From: Sphingomonas sp. PL-96
GTDB taxonomy: Bacteria > Pseudomonadota > Alphaproteobacteria > Sphingomonadales > Sphingomonadaceae
Length of the DNA: 64,000 nucleotides
Assembly (NCBI RefSeq): GCF_020707215.1
Contig: NZ_JAJFET010000003.1
Span: 248,001 to 312,000, forward strand
Direction: 5' to 3'
Of the stretch, positions 16,416 to 24,891 are shown one piece after another. The notes beneath the pieces were generated by a model, which had not been told where the DNA came from, did not search any database, and saw nothing but the letters and a program-made list of their open reading frames with translations. The translations under genes were made by a program, and so were the position numbers. Within the stretch, counting starts at the first letter, position 1. Each line of letters begins with the position of its first letter.

Positions 16416-17666
16416 ATGGTCGCTGCCGAAGGGACGTTGACGGGTGCCGTGCGCCCGGCGTCGGGAATGCTGACGGGGCGCCTGAGCGCACTGATGTTCA
16501 TGCAATTCTTCATCTGGGGCGCGTGGAACGTGACCCTGGGTCTGGTGATGCAGACGGTCGGCATCGGCAACCTGATCGCCAACGCCTTTTCGGTCGGACC
16601 GATCGCCTCGATCGTCGGCTCCTTCCTGCTCGGCATGGCGGCTGCTCGCTATCTCAGCCCCAAGATGCTGATGGTGATCCTGCACCTGGTCGGCGGCGCC
16701 TTGCTGTTCGTGCTGCCGTCGCTGGTGACGCCGGAGCGGGGCGACACCTTTGTCTGGCTGCTGCTGGGCTACATGATCCTCTACATGCCGACCGTCGGCC
16801 TCGCGAACACGATTGCGCTCAAGAGCTTCGGCGAGCGGGTCGATCGCTTCCCGTTCGTCCGCGCCTTCGGCACGCTGGGCTGGATCACGGCGGGGCTGAT
16901 CATCGGCTGGGCCGGGCTTTCCGCCAGCCCGCAGATCTTCCAGATCGCGGCCGTCGTCTCCATCGCGCTCGGCGTCTACAGCTTCACGCTTCCCGATGTG
17001 GAGGCCGATGCGCCGCGCGACGAGAGCGTCCTGCGCCAGGTGCTGTGCGTCGAGGCCTTCGGCCTGATGCGCAACCGCTCCTATCTGATCTTCATCACTG
17101 CGGCGACGCTGATCTCGATCCCCCTGGCGATGTATTACGCCTACGCCTCCGCCTATATCGGCACGGCGGGGATCGAGAATGTCGGCGGCACCATGTCGAT
17201 CGGACAGATGTCCGAGCTTGCCTTCATGTTCTCGATGCCGTGGCTGTATCGCCGCTTCGGCGTGAAGCCGCTGCTGCTGGTCGGCATGATCGCCTGGGCG
17301 GTGCGCTATGCGCTGTTCGCGATCGGCGATGGTGGCGGCTCGCTCTGGGCGATCTATCTCGGCGTGGCGTTGCACGGCGTCTGCTACGACTTCTTCTTCG
17401 TGGCGGGCGCGATCTACACGGGCACCATTGCGTCACCCAAGGGCGTGAACGCGCAGGCGCAGGGGATGCTCACGCTGTTCACCTATGGCGTCGGCATGCT
17501 GCTCGGCTCCCAGATCGGCGGGCTGCTGTACGCCCAGCTGCCCGCGAACCCGAGCGTCGCCGACTGGCAGCATATGTGGTGGTACCCTGCCATTGCCGCC
17601 GCCGTCGTCGCGATCCTGTTCCAGATCAGCTTCCGCGATGACACGCGCGGGGAGGCACGCGCATGA
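16416..17666 (+). CDS. MFS permease, nucleoside:H+ symporter (NHS)-like
   Basis: A 416-residue inner-membrane transporter with 12 predicted helices. The opening FMQFFIWGAWNVTLG and the RFPFVRAFGTLGWI segment are characteristic of the NHS branch and its relatives found in carbohydrate loci. I chose the ATG at 16416, preceded by GGTGGAGGGG; the frame is open 58 codons upstream across the operator and promoter. It is the first gene of the keto-sugar operon and overlaps the next start by ATGA. In this context the substrate is more likely a sugar or keto-sugar than a nucleoside (inference). Confidence 0.88.
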   Translation: MVAAEGTLTGAVRPASGMLTGRLSALMFMQFFIWGAWNVTLGLVMQTVGIGNLIANAFSVGPIASIVGSFLLGMAAARYLSPKMLMVILHLVGGALLFVLPSLVTPERGDTFVWLLLGYMILYMPTVGLANTIALKSFGERVDRFPFVRAFGTLGWITAGLIIGWAGLSASPQIFQIAAVVSIALGVYSFTLPDVEADAPRDESVLRQVLCVEAFGLMRNRSYLIFITAATLISIPLAMYYAYASAYIGTAGIENVGGTMSIGQMSELAFMFSMPWLYRRFGVKPLLLVGMIAWAVRYALFAIGDGGGSLWAIYLGVALHGVCYDFFFVAGAIYTGTIASPKGVNAQAQGMLTLFTYGVGMLLGSQIGGLLYAQLPANPSVADWQHMWWYPAIAAAVVAILFQISFRDDTRGEARA

Positions 17667-18727
17667 GCGGGATGAAGGGGCCAGGCATCTTCCTGGCGCA
17701 GTTCCTGGGCGATGCCGCGCCGTTCGATACGCTCGATGGCCTCGCCGAATGGGCGGCAGGGCTGGGCTTTGTCGGCGTGCAGATCCCGTGCGATCCGCGG
17801 CTGATCGACCTCAAGACCGCGGCCGAGAGCAAGGATTACTGCGACGACCTGCGCGGCCGGCTCGCGCGGTTCGGGGTCGAGCCGACCGAGCTTTCGACGC
17901 ATCTCCAGGGCCAGCTGGTGGCGGTGCATCCGGCCTACGACACGCTGTTCGACGGCTTCGCGCCGCCCGAGGTGCACGGCAAGCCGGCCGAGCGCCAGGC
18001 CTGGGCGGTGGAGCAGGTAACGCTGGCGGCCCGCGCCAGCGCCAACCTGGGACTGTCGGCGCATGCGACCTTCTCGGGCGCGCTGGCCTGGCCCTACGTC
18101 TATCCGTGGCCACAGCGGCCCGCGGGCTTGGTCGAGGAAGCGTTTGCCGAACTCGCGCGGCGCTGGACGCCGATCCTGGACGCGTTCGAGGATGCGGGCG
18201 TCGACTGCGCGTTCGAGGTTCATGCCGGCGAGGACATTCACGACGGCGCGTCGTGGGAGCGGTTCCTGGCGGCGCTGGGCGGGCACAACCGCGCGCGCCT
18301 GTTGTTCGATCCGTCGCACTATGTGCTGCAGCAGCTCGACTATCTCGACTTCATCGACCGCTATCACGACCGGATCTCGTGCTTCCATGTGAAGGACGCC
18401 GAGTTCAACCCGACCGGGCGTTCGGGCGTGTACGGCGGCTATGAAAGCTGGGTGAACCGTGCCGGCCGCTTCCGCTCGACCGGAGACGGACAGGTCGACT
18501 TTGTCGGCGTGTTCAGCAAGCTTGCCCAATATGGCTACGAGGGCTGGGCGGTGCTCGAGTGGGAATGCGCGCTCAAGCGGGCCGAGGACGGCGCAAGCGA
18601 GGGGGCACCGTTCATCCGCGACCACATCATCCGGGTGACCGACCACCCGTTCGACGACTTCGCAAAGAGCGGCGTCGACAAGGCGGCGATCCGCGCGCTG
18701 CTCGGCCTGTCGGGGGATGCCGCGTGA
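17663..18727 (+). CDS. Cytosolic sugar phosphate isomerase/epimerase-like TIM barrel
   Basis: A 354-residue AP-endonuclease-2/xylose-isomerase-like TIM barrel with no signal peptide. Candidate metal ligands appear in order: His in ELSTHLQGQ, Glu in CAFEVHAGEDIH, Asp/His in LLFDPSHYVLQ, His in SCFHVKDAEF and Glu in WAVLEWEC. Relatives isomerise or eliminate keto-sugars such as inosose. It overlaps both neighbours (ATGA with the permease, GTGA with the oxidoreductase). It would act on the imported product of the pathway, but the exact reaction cannot be told from sequence. Confidence 0.88.
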   Translation: MSGMKGPGIFLAQFLGDAAPFDTLDGLAEWAAGLGFVGVQIPCDPRLIDLKTAAESKDYCDDLRGRLARFGVEPTELSTHLQGQLVAVHPAYDTLFDGFAPPEVHGKPAERQAWAVEQVTLAARASANLGLSAHATFSGALAWPYVYPWPQRPAGLVEEAFAELARRWTPILDAFEDAGVDCAFEVHAGEDIHDGASWERFLAALGGHNRARLLFDPSHYVLQQLDYLDFIDRYHDRISCFHVKDAEFNPTGRSGVYGGYESWVNRAGRFRSTGDGQVDFVGVFSKLAQYGYEGWAVLEWECALKRAEDGASEGAPFIRDHIIRVTDHPFDDFAKSGVDKAAIRALLGLSGDAA

Positions 18728-19872
18728 CGCGCCATCCGCTCCGGCTCGGCATGGTGGGCGGGGGCGAGGGCGCCTTCATCGGCGCGGTGCATCGCATGGC
18801 GGCTGCGCTCGATGGCGATTGGCGGCTGGTGGCGGGCGCGTTCAGCACCGATGCCGGGCGCAATGCCCGCACCGGCGCGCAGCTCGGGCTCGAGGAAGCG
18901 CGCGTCTATGACACGCTGGACGCCCTGCTCGCGGCCGAGCAGGCGCTTCCGGCCGACCAGCGCATCGACGCGCTGGCGATCGTGACCCCCAACCACCTGC
19001 ACGCGCGGATGGCGATCGCCGCGCTGGAGGCGGGGTTCCACGTTTTTTGCGAAAAGCCGATGGCGGTGAGCGTCGCGGAGGCCGAGGCCATTGCCGCAGC
19101 GGCTGAGCGGAGCGGGCGCCGGTTTGCGCTCGCCTTTACCTACAGCGGCTATCCCCTGATCGAGGAAGCGCGCGCGCGGGTCGCCCGCGGCGACCTTGGC
19201 GCGATCCGGCTGGTGCAGGTCGAATATCTGCAAGGCTGGCTGAGCGCGCCGATCGACAACGAAGGCAACAAGCAGGCGGAGTGGCGTACCGACCCGGCGC
19301 GCGCCGGGATCGGCGGCTGCCTGGGGGACATCGGCACCCATGCCTTCCAGCTTGCCGAGCATGTCTCCGGCCTGCGTGCCGGGAGCGTGTCGGCCGATCT
19401 GTCGATCCACGTCCCGGGCCGGCGGCTCGACGATGATGTCAGCGCGCTTTTGCGCTTCGACGGCGGAGCGCGCGGCACGCTGAAGGCGAGCCAGGTGGCG
19501 GCAGGCGAGGAGAATGGCCTGAAGCTGCGCATCCATGGCGAGCTCGGCGGGCTTGAATGGGCGCAGATGGAGCCGAACACGCTGACGCTGCGCTGGCTCG
19601 ACCGGCCAGCGGAGATCGTGCGCGCCGGTGGACCCGGACTGCAGCCGAGCACGCTGCCGCTGCTGCGGACCCCGTCGGGGCACCCGGAGGGCTATGTTGA
19701 GGCATTCGCCAACCTCTACCGCGGCTTTGCGGCTGCTATCTGCGGAGAGACAGGCAGCGCCGTCCCCGGAGTGGCGGACGGCCTGCGCACCATGAAATTC
19801 GTCGAGGCCGTCGTCGCGAATGCGACGTCGGACCGGAAATGGACCAGCATCGATCCGGGAGAGAGTGAATGA
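18724..19872 (+). CDS. Gfo/Idh/MocA-family oxidoreductase
   Basis: A 382-residue NAD(P)-dependent sugar oxidoreductase. The dinucleotide motif is LGMVGGGEGAFIG near the N-terminus, followed by the family EKP motif in HVFCEKPMAVSVAEA and the C-terminal beta-sheet domain with GGCLGDIGTHAFQLAEHVSG (catalytic His). Translation most likely starts at the GTG at 18724, which overlaps the upstream stop (GTGA); the frame is open further upstream but out of context. In 3-keto-glycoside pathways such enzymes reduce a 3-keto-hexose to the ordinary sugar, a sensible role here (inference). Confidence 0.92.
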   Translation: MTRHPLRLGMVGGGEGAFIGAVHRMAAALDGDWRLVAGAFSTDAGRNARTGAQLGLEEARVYDTLDALLAAEQALPADQRIDALAIVTPNHLHARMAIAALEAGFHVFCEKPMAVSVAEAEAIAAAAERSGRRFALAFTYSGYPLIEEARARVARGDLGAIRLVQVEYLQGWLSAPIDNEGNKQAEWRTDPARAGIGGCLGDIGTHAFQLAEHVSGLRAGSVSADLSIHVPGRRLDDDVSALLRFDGGARGTLKASQVAAGEENGLKLRIHGELGGLEWAQMEPNTLTLRWLDRPAEIVRAGGPGLQPSTLPLLRTPSGHPEGYVEAFANLYRGFAAAICGETGSAVPGVADGLRTMKFVEAVVANATSDRKWTSIDPGESE

Positions 19873-20240
19873 AGCGTACCATCCGCCTGGGGGCAGCGGC
19901 AGCGATGCTGGCTGTCACCACCGCGCCTGCCGTCGCACAGACGGCACCGCCGCCTGCCTTCGCAGCGTGCAAGGCGTGCCACACGGTGGACAAGGGCGGC
20001 CGCAACGGCGTTGGTCCCAACCTCAACGGCGTGGTCGGCCGGCCCGCAGCCTCGGTGCCGGGGTTCAACTATTCGAACGCGATGAAGGCGTCGAAGCTGC
20101 GCTGGGATGAGGCGACGCTCAACCAGTTCCTGGCCGCGCCCACCAAGAAGGTGCCGGGCACGCGCATGCCGATCGGCATGGCCGACCCGGCGAAGCGGGC
20201 GGCGATCATCGCCTTCCTGAAGGCACAGAGCGGCAAGTGA
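19869..20240 (+). CDS. Periplasmic c-type cytochrome
   Basis: A 123-residue class I cytochrome c with a Sec signal peptide (cleavage near AVAQ, residue 24). Haem is bound through CKACH at residues 34-38, with the sixth ligand probably Met in TRMPIGM. The sequence resembles mitochondrial-type cytochrome c (VGPNLNGVVGR, FNYSNAMKAS). It overlaps both neighbours by 4 nt. As part of an operon with a GMC flavoprotein and its small subunit, it is the likely electron acceptor of the dehydrogenase. Confidence 0.95.
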   Translation: MKRTIRLGAAAAMLAVTTAPAVAQTAPPPAFAACKACHTVDKGGRNGVGPNLNGVVGRPAASVPGFNYSNAMKASKLRWDEATLNQFLAAPTKKVPGTRMPIGMADPAKRAAIIAFLKAQSGK

Positions 20241-21163
20241 CGGGGCCGCGGCTGACGCTTCCGCGTCGTGCCCTGCTTGCCGCCGGGGCGGTCGCGCCGT
20301 TCGCGGCCGGCGTCGCCTTCGCGCAGGCCAAACGGTCGAACGCGGCCCGCTTCTCGCTCGGCTATGCGCCGCACGAGGGCAGCTTCGCGAGCCGCGGTGG
20401 CCTGCTCGAGCAGATCGCCTATGCCGCCGACCAGGGCTTCACCGCCTGGGAAGACAATGAAGCGCGCAGCCGGCCGGTTGCCGAGCAGACCCGCATGGCG
20501 CAGGCGCTGGCCGATCGCGGCATGACCATGGGCGTGTTTGTCGCCAGCATGCCGAAATGGTCGCAGTCCCGCCCGGTGTTGGGCGCCGATGACGGGGCCG
20601 AGCGCGAAGCCTTCCTTGCGGACGTCCGCAGCGGCGTCGATGTCGCCAAGCGACTGAACGCCAAGCACATGACGGTGGTCACCGGCTTCCTCGATCGCAA
20701 GGTGCCGGTGGAGATCCAGACCGCGCGCGTGATCGACGTCATGCGCCGGGCCGGCGACATCGTCGCGCCGCACGGGGTGGCGATGGTGATGGAGCCCCTC
20801 AACACGCGCACCAACCATCCGGGCGTCTACATGCAGAGCATCGCGCAGGGCTATGCCGTGGCACGGGGTGCGAACAGCCCGGGCGTGAAGATCCTGGCCG
20901 ACCTCTATCACGAGCAGATCCAGTCGGGAAACTTGATCCCGGTTATGGACGCCTGCTGGAGCGAGATCGGATACATCCAGTTCGGCGACAACCCGGGCCG
21001 CAACGAGCCTGGGACCGGCGAAATCAACTATGCCAACATCGTCAGATGGCTCCGTCAGCGCCGCTATGGCGGCGTGATCGGCATGGAGCATGGCAATTCG
21101 ATCAAGGATCGCGCGGGCGAGGATCGGTTGATCGCCGCCTATCGCACGATCGACGCACAATAA
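20237..21163 (+). CDS. Exported TIM-barrel isomerase, hydroxypyruvate isomerase-like
   Basis: A 308-residue TIM-barrel protein of the xylose-isomerase-like superfamily, closest by pattern to hydroxypyruvate isomerase. The N-terminus has a twin arginine and hydrophobic core (LPRRALLAAGAVAPFAAG), indicating Tat export. Candidate active-site residues lie in VMEPLNTRTNHPG (Glu), LADLYHEQIQSGNL (Asp, His), IQFGDNPGRNEPGTGEI and IGMEHGNS (Glu). The GTG start overlaps the cytochrome stop (GTGA). Export is odd for a sugar isomerase and implies that its substrate is made in the periplasm, consistent with periplasmic oxidation by the GMC enzyme. Confidence 0.87.
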   Translation: MTGPRLTLPRRALLAAGAVAPFAAGVAFAQAKRSNAARFSLGYAPHEGSFASRGGLLEQIAYAADQGFTAWEDNEARSRPVAEQTRMAQALADRGMTMGVFVASMPKWSQSRPVLGADDGAEREAFLADVRSGVDVAKRLNAKHMTVVTGFLDRKVPVEIQTARVIDVMRRAGDIVAPHGVAMVMEPLNTRTNHPGVYMQSIAQGYAVARGANSPGVKILADLYHEQIQSGNLIPVMDACWSEIGYIQFGDNPGRNEPGTGEINYANIVRWLRQRRYGGVIGMEHGNSIKDRAGEDRLIAAYRTIDAQ

Positions 21164-21236
21164 CCGGGGAGGGGCCAATGTCCCGTACCACGGCTGCCTG
21201 GAGGAACAGGCAGGATCTGGGAGGAGGAGAAGCGAA

Positions 21237-21806
21237 GTGATCGATCGGAGAACGGCGCTCGCGGGGGTGGCGGCGATGTTCGGGGCGGGATTGTTCGCTC
21301 CGATCGCGCGTGCCGCCGGCGCGGCCCAGGCGTCGCGGGTACCCGTGATCTCGGACGGGCCGCCGAGTGCGGCCGTCTTCACGCCCGACCAGCGCGCGCT
21401 GGTCACGGCGCTGAGCGAGCGGATCATCCCCACCACGGACACCCCGGGCGCGATCGCGGCGGGCGTACCGATGTTCATCGAGAAGCTGCTCGCCGACTGG
21501 GCGGCTCCGGGCGACCGCAAGCCGGTCCTCGCCGGGCTCGACGCCATCGAAGCGCGCAGCCTGAAGGAGTACAAGGTGTCGGCTGCCAAGGCGACGCCCG
21601 AGCAGCAGGACGCGCTGCTGACGCTGGCGATGAACGGCCAGATCCCGGGCGGCAAGGACTTCTTCGAAGCCATGCGCCAGATGGTGATCACCGGCTATTA
21701 CACGTCGGAGATCGGCATCACCCAGGAGCGCGAGTATCTGCCGGTTCCCGGCGAATATAACGGCGCCTTCCCCTATTCTCAGGTCAACAAGGTCTACAGC
21801 GCATGA
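21237..21806 (+). CDS. Gluconate 2-dehydrogenase subunit 3-like protein (small subunit of the GMC dehydrogenase)
   Basis: A 189-residue protein of the gluconate 2-dehydrogenase subunit 3 family. It has a Tat-type signal (IDRRTALAGVAAMFGAGLF) and the family core FTPDQRALVTALSERIIPTT with DTPGAIAAGVPMFIEKLLAD. In characterised FAD-dependent sugar dehydrogenases this subunit carries the Tat signal and ferries the flavin subunit across the membrane. The GTG start at 21237 is supported by GGGAGGAGGAG. It follows the TIM-barrel gene by 73 nt and overlaps the next (ATGA). Confidence 0.93.
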   Translation: MIDRRTALAGVAAMFGAGLFAPIARAAGAAQASRVPVISDGPPSAAVFTPDQRALVTALSERIIPTTDTPGAIAAGVPMFIEKLLADWAAPGDRKPVLAGLDAIEARSLKEYKVSAAKATPEQQDALLTLAMNGQIPGGKDFFEAMRQMVITGYYTSEIGITQEREYLPVPGEYNGAFPYSQVNKVYSA

Positions 21807-22645
21807 TCAGCCGCCGTACCCTGCTTGCCGGCGCCGGGGGCGCCGCGACTCTCGTCCTGTCGGACCGGATCATTCCCGCCGCCTTTGCAGCACAGATCCC
21901 GGCCATCGGGCTGCAACTCTACACCGTTCGCGAGCTGTTCCAGAAGGATCCGGTGGCGACGCTGGGGCACGTCGCGCGCATCGGCTATCGCGAGGTCGAG
22001 TTCGGTGGCGGCGGCTATGACAGCATGGATCACGCCATGCTGCGCCGGACCATGGATCGTCTGGGCCTGAAGGCGCCGTCGGTGCATATCGGCTATGACG
22101 CGCTGCTCGGGAAGCTCGACCAGTCGATCGCGATGGCCAAGACGCTCGGTGCCGATACGGTGGTGCTGCCGTACATGGACGCCAAGCTCCGGAACGAAGC
22201 GGGCTGGAAAGCGGCGCTTCCGAACTTCAACCGCTTCGCGACCGAGTTGCAGAAGGCGGGCTTGGGCTTTGCCTACCACAACCATGATTTCGAGTTCACG
22301 ACCAAGCCGGGTGGCACCAGCCTGTACGAGCGGCTGATCGGCGAAACCGATCCGGCGTTGGTGAAGGTGGAGCTGGACCTGTATTGGGCGGCGCATGCGG
22401 GTGAGAGCGCGGCCGCGCTGATCGATCGGTTGGGCAGCCGCATCTACGCCTATCACGTCAAGGACATGCGGTCCGACCGCAGCATGACGGCGGTTGGTCA
22501 GGGCAAGACCGACTTTGCCGCGCTGTTCAAGCTCAAGGGCAGCGCCGGCGTCCGCCACTTCTACGTCGAGAATGACGAGGCGCCCGCACCCTATCTTCCC
22601 GACATCACCACCAGCTTCAAGACGCTCCGCGCGCTGCGGTTCTGA
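21803..22645 (+). CDS. Exported sugar phosphate isomerase/epimerase-like TIM barrel
   Basis: A 280-residue second exported TIM barrel. The Tat signal is compact (ISRRTLLAGAGGAATLVLS), with cleavage probably near AAFAAQ. The mature part opens with IGLQLYTVRELFQ, typical of the family. Ligand-bearing segments are FAYHNHDFEF, VKVELDLYW, YAYHVKDM and HFYVENDEAP. Relatives have been linked to hydration or elimination steps on 3-keto-sugars. It overlaps the small-subunit gene upstream and lies 23 nt before the GMC gene. Together with 20237-21163 it makes two periplasmic barrels in one operon. Confidence 0.9.
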   Translation: MISRRTLLAGAGGAATLVLSDRIIPAAFAAQIPAIGLQLYTVRELFQKDPVATLGHVARIGYREVEFGGGGYDSMDHAMLRRTMDRLGLKAPSVHIGYDALLGKLDQSIAMAKTLGADTVVLPYMDAKLRNEAGWKAALPNFNRFATELQKAGLGFAYHNHDFEFTTKPGGTSLYERLIGETDPALVKVELDLYWAAHAGESAAALIDRLGSRIYAYHVKDMRSDRSMTAVGQGKTDFAALFKLKGSAGVRHFYVENDEAPAPYLPDITTSFKTLRALRF

Positions 22646-22668
22646 GCACGCACGGGAGGGGATAAAAC

Positions 22669-24342
22669 ATGGCAACCAACAGGTTTGATGCGATCGTCAT
22701 CGGTTCGGGAGTGAGCGGGGGCTTTGCCGCCAAGGAACTCACCGAAAAGGGTTTGCGCGTGCTGATGCTCGATCGGGGCGTCATGGTCGAGCATGCCGAG
22801 GATTACACCTATGACGGCAAGCCCGCCTTTGAGGTGCCGGCGCGCAACGTCATGCCCAAGCCGATCATGGACAGCGACTATTTCATCGCGCGCCACGGCT
22901 ATGTGCAGCCGAGCAACCAGAAGTTCTACAACGACGACCGGCTGAACCCCTACGCCTTTGACGAGGGCGACAAATTCTACTGGATCCGTCCGGGTGCGGT
23001 CGGCGGCAAGTCGCTGATCTGGGGACGCTGGAGCTTCCGCTGGGCGCCTGAGGATTTCGAGGCGAACAAGCGCGACGGCATCGATGGCGTGTGGCCGATC
23101 GGCTATGACGACGTCGCTCCCTGGTACAGCTATGTCGAAAAGTACATCGGCGTTTCCGGCTCGCGCGAGAACCTGCCCTATCTGCCCGACAGCGAGTTCC
23201 AGCCGCCGTTCCCGATGAACGTGGCCGAGAAGTGGTTCAAGGAGCGGCTGGAAACCAAGTTTCCGGGCCGCAAACTGATCAACACGCGCCTGTCCAACAT
23301 CACCGAGGACAAGCCGGAGCAGAACCGCACCAAGTGCCAGAACCGCAACCAGTGCGGTAATGGCTGCTCGTTCGGCGCGTATTTCTCGACCCAGGCAGTC
23401 ACCCTGCCGGCCGCGCGCGCGACCGGGCGGCTGACGCTGCAGTCGGATGCGGTCGTGACCAACGTCGAATATGATCCGGCGCGCAAGCGTGTGACCGGCG
23501 TCCGCTACATCGACGCGAAGACGGGCCAGGCGCAGACGGTGTCGGCTGACCTGGTGTTCCTGTGCGCGTCGGCAATGGCATCGGTGCAGATCCTGATGAA
23601 CTCGCGCGCACCGGGCAGCGAGCGCAGCCATTTCGACACGAGCGGGACGCTTGGCCGCTATGTCATGGACCATATCTTCCGCGTCGGCATGGAGGGCGAG
23701 ATCCCTGGCATGACCGACCTGATCGAATATGGCCGGCGGCCGGGCGGGGTGTATATCCCGCGCTTCCGCAACATCGGCGGCGATGAGGGCGTCGGCTTCA
23801 AGCGCGGCTATGGCTATCAGGGCAGCGCCAGCCGCGATCCTTCCGCGCCGGTCGGCTTCGGTGCGTCGATGAAGCAGGGGCTGCGCCGCTATGCGCCGTG
23901 GAAGTTCAGCATGGGCGCGTTCGGCGAATGCCTGCCGTACAAGGACAACCATGTCTCGCTGCACGCGAACAAGGTCGACCGTTTCGGAGTACCGTTGATG
24001 CGCTTCGACGTGCGCTTCCGCGACAACGAGCTCAAGATGATGGCAGACGCCCGGGTGCAGGGCGAGGCGATGCTGAAGGGTGCCGGCCTCACCAACGTCC
24101 GCAGCTGGGAGGGTGAGCATGTTCCCGGCGACGCGATCCACGAGATGGGCGGCGCGCGCATGGGCGCCGACCCGCGCAGGTCCGTGCTCAACGGCTGGAA
24201 CCAGGCACATGAGGCGTCGAACCTCTATGTGACCGACGGCGCGCAGATGGCCTCGGCTTCCTGCGTCAACCCGTCGCTCACCTACATGGCGATGACGGCG
24301 CGCGCGACCGACCATGCCTTCAAGCAGATGAAGCAGGCCTGA
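22669..24342 (+). CDS. GMC oxidoreductase, probable sugar/glycoside 3-dehydrogenase flavin subunit
   Basis: A 557-residue FAD-dependent GMC enzyme. FAD binding is at IGSGVSGGFAAKEL (residues 11-24). Cys223, Cys229 and Cys233 (CQNRNQCGNGC) sit where related FAD glucose dehydrogenases bind a 3Fe-4S cluster. The catalytic pair is His491 (DAIHEMGGARMG) and Asn534 (CVNPSLTYMAM). It has no signal peptide, which fits export as a complex with the Tat-bearing small subunit. Homologues include the Caulobacter lactose dehydrogenase LacA and other glucoside 3-dehydrogenases that make 3-keto-glycosides. The start is preceded by GGGAGGGG. It ends the operon, before a terminator. Confidence 0.93.
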   Translation: MATNRFDAIVIGSGVSGGFAAKELTEKGLRVLMLDRGVMVEHAEDYTYDGKPAFEVPARNVMPKPIMDSDYFIARHGYVQPSNQKFYNDDRLNPYAFDEGDKFYWIRPGAVGGKSLIWGRWSFRWAPEDFEANKRDGIDGVWPIGYDDVAPWYSYVEKYIGVSGSRENLPYLPDSEFQPPFPMNVAEKWFKERLETKFPGRKLINTRLSNITEDKPEQNRTKCQNRNQCGNGCSFGAYFSTQAVTLPAARATGRLTLQSDAVVTNVEYDPARKRVTGVRYIDAKTGQAQTVSADLVFLCASAMASVQILMNSRAPGSERSHFDTSGTLGRYVMDHIFRVGMEGEIPGMTDLIEYGRRPGGVYIPRFRNIGGDEGVGFKRGYGYQGSASRDPSAPVGFGASMKQGLRRYAPWKFSMGAFGECLPYKDNHVSLHANKVDRFGVPLMRFDVRFRDNELKMMADARVQGEAMLKGAGLTNVRSWEGEHVPGDAIHEMGGARMGADPRRSVLNGWNQAHEASNLYVTDGAQMASASCVNPSLTYMAMTARATDHAFKQMKQA

Positions 24343-24440
24343 GCCGCGGAGGGAAGGGAGCGGAGGTGCATCGGCACCTCCGCGCGTCCTGCAGCCTCCC
24401 GCGCTGAGCCGGTGGCTGATCCAGAAGACCGGGCAAAAGA

Positions 24441-24470
24441 AAAGGGCGCCCCGTTGCCGGGACGCCCTTT
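24441..24470. terminator. Bidirectional terminator
   Basis: A stem AAAGGGCG-CCCG / CGGG-CGCCCTTT with a short loop lies between two convergent genes (GMC oxidoreductase and the small lipoprotein). Runs of A and T on the two sides let it work in both directions, though the T-tracts are short. Confidence 0.8.
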
Positions 24471-24508
24471 CTAACCGGTCCGTCCGGATGAACCGGACGG
24501 GCGTCGGA

Positions 24509-24757
24509 TCACATGGCGTTGGTTTCGCCTGCGTCCTCGACGTTGTCGGCTGCCTCGTGCAGGTTGTCAGCCTGGTTCTCGAGAGCGGCTTCCGAACCCT
24601 CGGTGGTGGCGTTGTCGGCCATGTCTTCCATGTTGTCGGCCATCATCTCGAGGTTGTCCGCCTGCGCGTCAGCCGCGTTTTCAGCCGGAGTGTTCGAACC
24701 GCAGGCCGTGAGCGACAGCAGGCCGGCGGCAGCAGCGACAAGAACGATCTTCTTCAT
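24509..24757 (-). CDS. Small acidic lipoprotein
   Basis: An 82-residue predicted lipoprotein. The signal peptide MKKIVLVAAAAGLLSLTAC ends in a lipobox with Cys19. The mature part is a low-complexity helical repeat rich in Asn, Ala, Asp, Glu and Met (DNLEMMADNMEDMADN, ENQADNLHEAADNVED), without a recognised domain. Similar Asn/Asp-rich small lipoproteins occur in sphingomonads, but the function is not known. It is alone on its strand, facing the GMC operon across a shared terminator. Confidence 0.8.
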   Translation of the reverse strand: MKKIVLVAAAAGLLSLTACGSNTPAENAADAQADNLEMMADNMEDMADNATTEGSEAALENQADNLHEAADNVEDAGETNAM

Positions 24758-24891
24758 TCGGGTGCTCCCAAGCAATCCAAAGTTCGCGGCCGGCCCGTCG
24801 CCGTCGCGAGGCTGCCGCAATAGCGTTCGCTCCTGCGGCGTCAATCCGGTAATTGGACTTGACCGTAACGAACATGGCGGCGGTGTGACAA

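Noticed and set aside
21046..21240. Small frame between the hydroxypyruvate isomerase-like gene and the subunit-3 gene
   Set aside because: Mostly overlaps the upstream gene in another frame and has no domain. The gap is only 73 nt and holds the next gene's ribosome binding site.
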